Source: a virus. Taken from it: a DNA stretch of 24,770 bases. The translations under genes were made by a program, and so were the position numbers. Below, piece by piece: positions 8,513-13,578 of this stretch (position 1 is its first letter; each line of letters starts with the position of its first letter). Below the pieces are notes generated by a model. That model searched no databases. It was not told the DNA's origin and saw only the letters and a list, made by a program, of their open reading frames with translations. The DNA is taken from IMG/VR virus record IMGVR_UViG_3300046002_001758, positions 1-24,770 of that record; one strand, written 5' to 3'.

Positions 8513-8881
8513 TTACCTACGGGATTTCTTCCTTCCACCGACCTGTCGATTTTCTGACGTTTCTTCGACAGGTTCTGACGACGTGTCGATTTCTTCGACA
8601 GGTTCTGTTACAACCACGGCTTCAACAACGGGTTCCGGTTTGAATACGGGTCGGCGTTCTGGAATCGGTACTGCCTTCTGCACAACCGGCGTAGGGGTGA
8701 CCGGGGCTTGCGGAGGCTGGTCGATTGATAATATCTTGATCTTCAAGGCGGAAGCGGACTTCAGAGCCTTCATGTTATAGTCTGGAACCAGGACGGTACG
8801 TTTAGACTGCGGTGGGAATGCGATCCAGCCACGGTCTACTGGCGAAAGCCCTGTGTTCTCAACCTCACAAATAAAATTCAT
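8513..8881 (-). CDS. Small head-region protein with acidic/basic tail, 122 aa
   Basis: Start chosen at the ATG at 8881 (MNFICEVENTG), 13 bases after the capsid gene stop and preceded by AGGGA; an open frame continues upstream to 8935, but it would overlap the capsid gene. The first about 55 residues form a compact beta region (NTGLSPVDRGWIAFPPQSKR). Then comes a Pro/Val-rich linker (PPQAPVTPTPVVQ), a Glu-rich repeat of the EPVEE type, and a basic end RKKSRR. No family is recognised. In many phages a small gene here encodes a capsid decoration or neck protein; the Pro/Glu tail would suit a flexible surface or a DNA-facing arm. The repeat makes two inverted repeats in the DNA. Confidence 0.65.
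   Translation of the reverse strand: MNFICEVENTGLSPVDRGWIAFPPQSKRTVLVPDYNMKALKSASALKIKILSIDQPPQAPVTPTPVVQKAVPIPERRPVFKPEPVVEAVVVTEPVEEIDTSSEPVEETSENRQVGGRKKSRR
8541..8600. repeat. Two tandem inverted repeats inside a coding region
   Basis: ACCTGTCGA at 8541-8549 pairs perfectly with TCGACAGGT at 8565-8573 (9-bp stem, 15-base loop). TGTCGA and TCGACA at 8584-8600 form a second hairpin with a 5-base loop. TTCGACAGGTTCTG occurs twice about 30 bases apart. The repeats coincide with the EPVEE peptide repeat, so they may be a by-product of coding-repeat expansion. An mRNA processing or stability role downstream of the highly expressed capsid gene is also possible. Confidence 0.5.
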
Positions 8882-8894
8882 TGGTGGTCCCTGC

Positions 8895-10196
8895 CTATAC
8901 TGCTGGGACATCAATGTATGCGACAACTGCTCCATTCTCGTCTTCGTAGTTGCAATCGCCCTCGAAGGTCAGAACGAAGTCGGTGCGCCTGTCTGCTGCA
9001 AACCGCTGTGGTTCGATGGTCACATCGTGGAAGACTCCCCACACCATGTTGTCGGGGTTGGCGAGGATTGCACAACGTCCGTACGTGTGGCTTGTTCCGT
9101 TGAATGCAGCCGTGCGTTCGAGCATGGACACGTAGACGACGGGAATGCCCTTGAAGTATAGCGGTGCGTCGCCAGTTGTTGCAGAGTCACCAAGGACGGT
9201 GTTCCGTGCACGGAGGATGTCCCGGTATCCATCGTAGACTTCCCAGTTAACGTAGAACCTCCACTGCTTGGTGTTCTGTAAGTACTGCTTCGGAAGTGCA
9301 CCGAGCATCTCGTTGAGCATCGTGTCAACCCAGTTGCTGGCGTTCTTGTTGAAGTCAGGGATTGCGTCGATCTGGACAACGGGTGCGGGTGATGCGTGAG
9401 CATACTGGCACGGGGTCGTGAACGTGATCGAGGTTCCCGAGGTTGCGGAAGATGCAACGGTCATGAACTCTTCAGTTGCTGATCCGGCGGTGCCGATACG
9501 GACGAACTGTCCTGCGGTGAGTGCTGACGGGTCTGCGGTGGTGACGATTGTATACGCACCTGCGGAAACGTCGTTGCTGGACTTGACGGTTGTGGAGATG
9601 CCTGCTCCTGTGTCTGCACCCTTGGTTCCGTAAATCTTGTTTCCTGCGTTCTTGAGCCACCCGTTGGTGAGAGCGAGGAATGGGAAGTTTGCAGACGGGT
9701 AGAGCGACATATTGGAGAACAGTGCCCACTCTTCAAGGTCACGCCCTGCGGCTTCTCCAAAGAGGTCAATGAGCGTCTGCTCGAAGTTACCCTTCTCCAT
9801 GTTCCGGCGGAGGGTTGCATCACGAAGACCGCAGATTGCCTGTAACTCACGGGCAACGAGCTTGTTGGTGACGGTGGTCGGAGCGACGTAGTTCGAGTCG
9901 CTTAACGTGTTGTCGTAGTATCCGAGGCTGGTGTGGTTCTGGGCTGCTGACTGTGCCTGGGATGCGAGTGCACCGCCACCAGTGAGGATACGTCCGGAGA
10001 AGCTGATACGGTCGATATCGACAATCGGGTTGTCCATCTTCTTGAACCGTGCCTCTTTGAGGATGGTCGTCTGAATCTGGAGGGTGCGAATGAACGCATC
10101 ATACTTCTCCGGCTGGAGAACGGATGTGCCCATCGTGGTCGGGGTGACAATGCCCTTCAGGGCGGCGTCAAGGTTAGTTAAAAGGTCGTCGGTCAT
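8895..10196 (-). CDS. Major capsid protein (HK97-fold), 433 aa
   Basis: A 433-residue protein directly after the protease/scaffold gene, the position of the HK97-fold capsid subunit. Supporting segments are a helical N-arm (MTDDLLTNLDAALKGIV), the spine-helix-like region VTNKLVARELQAICGLRD..RNMEKGNFEQTLIDLFG, and the C-terminal domain with YFKGIPVVYVSML and YGRCAILANPDNMVWGVFHD. Residues about 200-278 form a Ser/Thr-rich beta insertion (STTVKSSNDVSAGAYTIVTT ... FVRIGTAGSATEEFMTV ... VVQIDAIPDF), related to one in the tail tube protein. A good ribosome site (AGGAAGG) sits 8-10 bases before the ATG. No protease-trimmed delta domain is obvious at the N-terminus, so scaffolding probably comes from the C-terminal part of the upstream gene. 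Confidence 0.88.
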   Translation of the reverse strand: MTDDLLTNLDAALKGIVTPTTMGTSVLQPEKYDAFIRTLQIQTTILKEARFKKMDNPIVDIDRISFSGRILTGGGALASQAQSAAQNHTSLGYYDNTLSDSNYVAPTTVTNKLVARELQAICGLRDATLRRNMEKGNFEQTLIDLFGEAAGRDLEEWALFSNMSLYPSANFPFLALTNGWLKNAGNKIYGTKGADTGAGISTTVKSSNDVSAGAYTIVTTADPSALTAGQFVRIGTAGSATEEFMTVASSATSGTSITFTTPCQYAHASPAPVVQIDAIPDFNKNASNWVDTMLNEMLGALPKQYLQNTKQWRFYVNWEVYDGYRDILRARNTVLGDSATTGDAPLYFKGIPVVYVSMLERTAAFNGTSHTYGRCAILANPDNMVWGVFHDVTIEPQRFAADRRTDFVLTFEGDCNYEDENGAVVAYIDVPAV

Positions 10197-10199
10197 GGT

Positions 10200-12464
10200 C
10201 TATGCCTTCCTGATCTTCCGGCCGAAGTCATCGCGGTCTGCATCGGCAGTCTTCGTCGGGGTCGGTTTGATAATGTCTGCAATCTGAATCGCCTTGCTTG
10301 CGGGTTTCCCTGCAAGGTTCTCGATTGACTTGGTCACCTGTTCGACAACTTCCGACTTTGCGGCAGTGATATCGGACTTGGTGGTTTCAATCGCTGACTT
10401 CAGCGTTGCAATTTCAGTGGTCAATGCGTCTTCTTTGGCTGTTACGTCAGCCATTTCTGCCTTTGCACTGACTGTCTGATCAAGTGCATCAAGCCTCTCG
10501 GTAAGAGGGTCAATAGCAGACTTCACCGCAGTTTCAATTACGGTTTTCAGTTCTTCGGGTGTCATGTTTTCAATCTCCTTCTCAGAAGTCAGTGCCTCGG
10601 CAGTATCCACTGCTTCATCGACCGTTGATTCTGATGATTTCTTCCCTGCATTCGCTACTTTCTGGTAGATTTCCTTTGGCGTAGGTTTTGCAGGCTTTGC
10701 AGCGGGCTTTCCCAAAAACTGTGCAGCCGCCTTCCGTTTCCGGTCTTCTGCATCTTTTGCTTCCTGCAATGCCTGTGCTCCGAAGTCCTTTGGTTTAGCG
10801 GGTGCCGGTTTAGCGGGAGCGGTTGTTGCAGGCTTTGCAGGCGTAGCCGTGGTGGGTTTAGCGGTTGTTGCAGGAGCCTTTGATAATGGTGCAGGTTTGG
10901 ATACCGGAACTGCCTGTCTTGCGGCGTTGTTCTTTGCCTGTGCTGCAGCCGCGTTAACGAGGGCTAATTGTCTACCTGCTGCCAGTCTTGCCTGTGCTGC
11001 GGCTTGGGCGGCTACAATAGCGGGGGTCACATGACCCGTCTTACCAGATCCCGGTCCACCTTTCTGTACGGCGTAGAACTGTTCCAGGGTGATCTGACCG
11101 ATTACATCCAGGCGTTCATCGACCGTTGATTCTGATGATTTCTTTCCGCGCAGTTCACGCTCCCAAGCTTGGGCGAACTTGTTGTAATGGGTTTCAACCG
11201 GGTCTAGGCGGAGAGAGGGGTGGTCCATCTGTCTAGACATTTCCGCTTTATACTCCGGGGTTAGGTCCAGTTTAAGACTGTTAATAGAGTTGATATACTG
11301 GGTCCCGTCAACATCAATCGCTACCCAATCGTAACGTCCAAATCCAACAACTGGCCCTGTTATTTTGGCAAATGAATTCTCTCCATCTTTGAGTCCCTGG
11401 TAGTCACCATGGCCAGTTACAATATCTCCACGCTTGATGCCCTGTGCTTGTGCTGCTTTGGATTGGGTTTCAGAATATCCATCTTTAACCAACTTCGGGT
11501 TCAAACTAGGGATACTGCCGCTGCCAGATCGGTCGGTAGTGTGACCACGAACACCAGACCCTTCGCCACCTTTCTGTACGGCGTAGAACTGTTCCAGGGC
11601 GATCTGACCGATTACATCCAGGCGTTCATCTTCGTCTGCCTTTCCAACGATCTGGTATTCGTCAAACGAGATGTCAGTAAGGATGTCTACTTCGGGAACC
11701 TTGTTGTCGTAGAGGACTTCTTCAGCCGTTAGGGTGATAGTATTCTGTTCTGCAACAGGTACCGGGGAATCTAGGGTAATTCGTTCTGATTCCGCCCTGG
11801 TGATCAGTCCCTTCAGCGAGTCATACATTCCACGGAGAACGGAAAATGTATCTTCAGAAAAGGATCTTCCGGCTTTCTCGGCAGGGACAATTACTTCCGG
11901 AACGTCAAGGTCTATATCCCCTTGTTTCGCAGCCTTCAATGCGAAGAACTTGGCTTTCGGGACGCAGGGTTCATCAACGAAACTGACGAACGGAGCATAC
12001 CAGTCTTCACCAAGGTCGGCAATGAGAGTCCTCTTGTAAGCAGCATTTCCCGCTGACTTGAGAGCCTTCGCACTGGTGCCAGCAACTCCCATTACGCTGT
12101 AACCCGTGAGTGCTCCGGACTTCACCCCTGCCCATGTAATAGCGTCGTTAACCTTGGACGCCATGACCCAGGAGCCCCTCGGGAGAATGACCTGCTTGCC
12201 CTTTACGGTTACGACCCTACGTTCGGGCAGGATGTAACTCTCCACCGGGGAAGCGACGTTCTTGAGCGTGTGCTGGATGTCAACATTACGATAAGACATC
12301 ATCCACTTGTGAGCCACACGTTCGATCTCTTTCTCGGTGAGTAATTTTTCACCTCGGGCAAAATCCCCGTCCGGCTCTCCAGGGACGAGTACGGCAGCAT
12401 ACGCAATTTGCTGCTCATCGTTTTTCATGACGATATATCCAGTCAGTTCTGTGCTATCAGCCAA
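10200..12464 (-). CDS. XkdF-type prohead protease fused to modular scaffold, ~754 aa
   Basis: The N-terminal third matches the XkdF-type phage serine protease family: AYAAVLVPGEPDG, a His in NVDIQHTL and Ser in GALTGYSVMG as candidate catalytic pair, ESYILPE and GSWVMASKVND. Two modules follow. Each starts DERLDVIGQIxLEQFYAVQK, then GGxGSG, and ends GKKSSESTV. The modules have different middles: one compact (RGDIVTGHGDYQGLKDGENS), one Ala/Lys/Pro low complexity. A coiled-coil C-terminus (about the last 140 residues, LTEEL-like helices such as VIETAVKSAIDPLTERLDAL) looks like a scaffold. Start uncertain: I chose TTG at 12464 because GGGGGTGG lies 4 bases upstream. Alternatives are GTG 12509 and ATG 12503, both inside the 81-bp array, and ATG 12428. 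Fused protease-scaffold is common in phages. A prohead protease usually trims head proteins and may process the linkers elsewhere in this window. Confidence 0.85.
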   Translation of the reverse strand: MADSTELTGYIVMKNDEQQIAYAAVLVPGEPDGDFARGEKLLTEKEIERVAHKWMMSYRNVDIQHTLKNVASPVESYILPERRVVTVKGKQVILPRGSWVMASKVNDAITWAGVKSGALTGYSVMGVAGTSAKALKSAGNAAYKRTLIADLGEDWYAPFVSFVDEPCVPKAKFFALKAAKQGDIDLDVPEVIVPAEKAGRSFSEDTFSVLRGMYDSLKGLITRAESERITLDSPVPVAEQNTITLTAEEVLYDNKVPEVDILTDISFDEYQIVGKADEDERLDVIGQIALEQFYAVQKGGEGSGVRGHTTDRSGSGSIPSLNPKLVKDGYSETQSKAAQAQGIKRGDIVTGHGDYQGLKDGENSFAKITGPVVGFGRYDWVAIDVDGTQYINSINSLKLDLTPEYKAEMSRQMDHPSLRLDPVETHYNKFAQAWERELRGKKSSESTVDERLDVIGQITLEQFYAVQKGGPGSGKTGHVTPAIVAAQAAAQARLAAGRQLALVNAAAAQAKNNAARQAVPVSKPAPLSKAPATTAKPTTATPAKPATTAPAKPAPAKPKDFGAQALQEAKDAEDRKRKAAAQFLGKPAAKPAKPTPKEIYQKVANAGKKSSESTVDEAVDTAEALTSEKEIENMTPEELKTVIETAVKSAIDPLTERLDALDQTVSAKAEMADVTAKEDALTTEIATLKSAIETTKSDITAAKSEVVEQVTKSIENLAGKPASKAIQIADIIKPTPTKTADADRDDFGRKIRKA
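10614..10643. repeat. 30-bp direct repeat, copy at end of module 2
   Basis: This 30-bp stretch is identical to 11115-11144, an offset of 501 bp (167 codons). It encodes the GKKSSESTVDE boundary at the end of the second module in the protease/scaffold gene. The copy at 11115-11144 marks the end of the first module. The identity is at DNA level, beyond what conservation of the peptide would require. Confidence 0.85.
11056..11120. repeat. 65-bp direct repeat, start of module 2
   Basis: This copy matches 11566-11630 at 64 of 65 positions, an offset of 510 bp (170 codons). It encodes DERLDVIGQITLEQFYAVQK and the first residues of the GG-x-GSG linker. The duplicated DNA flanks a non-homologous middle segment, which is the layout expected after cassette duplication followed by replacement of the middle. 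Confidence 0.88.
11566..11630. repeat. 65-bp direct repeat, start of module 1
   Basis: Partner of 11056-11120 (64/65 identical). It encodes DERLDVIGQIALEQFYAVQK plus GGEGSG at the start of the first module of the protease/scaffold gene. The module between this repeat and 11115 carries a compact domain with RGDIVTGHGDYQG and a WVAIDVDG strand, unlike the Ala/Pro-rich second module. Confidence 0.88.
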
Positions 12465-12477
12465 GGTTCCACCCCCA

Positions 12478-13128
12478 CGGTAGACTACTAGTGGTGATAA
12501 CATTGCCACTGTGCCAATATAGCACGTTCATGGCTAGAACTATTGAAAATCCAACGGTTCTACAGACTACTAGCGGTGATGCTGTTACAACCGATCTGGT
12601 ATAGCCAGTTCGTGGTAGTGCCAATAGTTTTTAGGATAAACTACAGACTTCTGGATACGAGTCCCTGGCAATGGGTCAGATATAGTGGCAACGACGGAGT
12701 ATCCGTTGTTTTAAAATTATCTGTAATCCAATAGTGCGGGACCCGTTACAATCGTGCCAATACAGCAAGTCTGGTATAGGGACTATCGTTTGGTACTAAG
12801 TTCTACATTCCTCTGGAGGAATCCTTACCACGACTGTAACCATATACGGGTTCCACGCTCTAGCCTATTGGTAATTCCGTAGGTCTACATTCCATCGGGT
12901 ACGAGTCCGTTACAACTGGAGCAATATATCTGGATGCGTGAGAAGATACCATACGTCAAAGGATTCTACAGACCTCTATAGTCAATTCCGTTACAACCGT
13001 GCCAGTATAGCGATATCTATTACGATTCTACAGTAGTTCAAAAAATTCTACAGACGGCGAAGACGGGACAGTTCGGCAGTGTCGATATTGACCATTACTA
13101 CCATGAACGAAAAAAGAACGACTGGTCG
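12478..13128. repeat. Degenerate tandem array, ~81-bp period, about 8 units
   Basis: Units begin near 12478, 12560, 12641, 12721, 12803, 12885, 12966 and 13048, so spacings are 82, 81, 80, 82, 82, 81 and 82. Each unit starts close to TTCTACAGAC (variants CTACATTC, CTGTAATC). The conserved half continues with GTTACAAC and GTGCCAATATAGC in units 1, 4 and 7 best. The other half is far more variable. Spacing is not a multiple of 3 and stops occur in all frames, so the array is not coding. Copies share about half to two thirds of positions by eye. Unit 1 touches possible upstream starts of the protease gene. The array occupies most of the only gene-free stretch in the window. Its function is unknown. 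Confidence 0.72.
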
Positions 13129-13274
13129 ATGGAAAATCAATGGTTTTCCATATAAACTATAGATTACTCTTGGTTACGGTGGGTAGATAGTATGTATTCG
13201 AGGTCGATAGGCCCTGTATGTTCGTTGAAAGCCTCGGTTTTACAGTCCGGTTTCGCCTGAATCTAAAGGATTGA
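13129..13274. other. Non-coding interval between array and terminator
   Basis: About 146 bases with no open frame that fits the neighbouring genes. It holds a short inverted repeat at 13131-13149 (GGAAAA and TTTTCC around a 7-base loop) and an AT-rich TATA-like element on the minus strand. It could contain the promoter for the protease-capsid-tail transcription unit. Nothing else stands out. Confidence 0.5.
13148..13156 (-). promoter_or_regulatory. TATA-like element (tentative promoter)
   Basis: Minus-strand TTTATATGG in an AT-rich stretch, placed after the terminator of the effector operon and before the array and the protease gene. It resembles an archaeal TATA box. No bacterial -35 element is at the right distance. 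A transcript starting here would have a leader of over 600 bases including the array. This is weak evidence. Confidence 0.25.
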
Positions 13275-13307
13275 CCTTTAAAATAAAAGAAACCCAAATT
13301 GGGGTTG
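13275..13307 (-). terminator. Rho-independent-type terminator after effector operon
   Basis: AACCC at 13291-13295 pairs with GGGTT at 13302-13306. On the minus strand the hairpin is followed by TCTTTTATTTT. It lies about 35 bases downstream of the stop of the 78-residue gene, the last gene of the effector operon. The plus-strand side also has a T-run (GGATTTTTGG), so it could work in both directions. It separates the effector operon from the protease-capsid-tail operon. Confidence 0.65.
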
Positions 13308-13341
13308 GATTTTTGGTATTTAAAGACCGTCGATTGTCGAA

Positions 13342-13578
13342 TCAGTAAATCACGTTGGGGTCGAACGGAGGCGGCGGGACCAGTACCTTCTCAACCAACC
13401 AGCCGTCTTCGGTTGCCATGTGTGCCAGTTCGCCCGTCAGGTCTGGCGTGTAGCCGTCTATCTGGTCTGCACAATACAGGGTGTTCATCATGCTCTCAAT
13501 CGTCTTGTCGTCGCAGACCCAGATGCCGTTTTCCACGGTCGCGGTGAGTCCTCCGTTCGTCAGTAAAATTTTTGTCAT
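13342..13578 (-). CDS. Small last gene of effector operon, 78 aa
   Basis: A 78-residue acidic protein starting MTKILLTNGGLTATVENG and ending PPPPFDPNVIY. Its ATG overlaps the TGA of the 933-residue polyprotein (ATGA), so it is translated together with it, and the terminator follows at once. A short beta meander (GLTATVENGIWVCDDKTIES) precedes a helix (SMMNTLYCADQIDGY). No family is recognised. A small protein tied to the end of an effector operon could be an immunity factor, a chaperone or a packaging aid, but nothing in the sequence decides this. Confidence 0.7.
   Translation of the reverse strand: MTKILLTNGGLTATVENGIWVCDDKTIESMMNTLYCADQIDGYTPDLTGELAHMATEDGWLVEKVLVPPPPFDPNVIY

Noticed and set aside
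12963-13012. Sigma-54-type promoter (TGGCAC with TTG) in the array on the minus strand
   Set aside because: The TTG follows TGGCACGG directly; the spacing needed between the -24 and -12 elements is missing, and other units do not keep it.
12478-13128. CRISPR array
   Set aside because: The units diverge too much, the period of about 81 bp has no identical short repeat, and there is no leader or cas gene nearby.
12478-13128. Tandem tRNA-like genes (period near 80)
   Set aside because: I find no acceptor stem pairing, no GGTTCRA T-loop at the right place and no anticodon arm in any unit.
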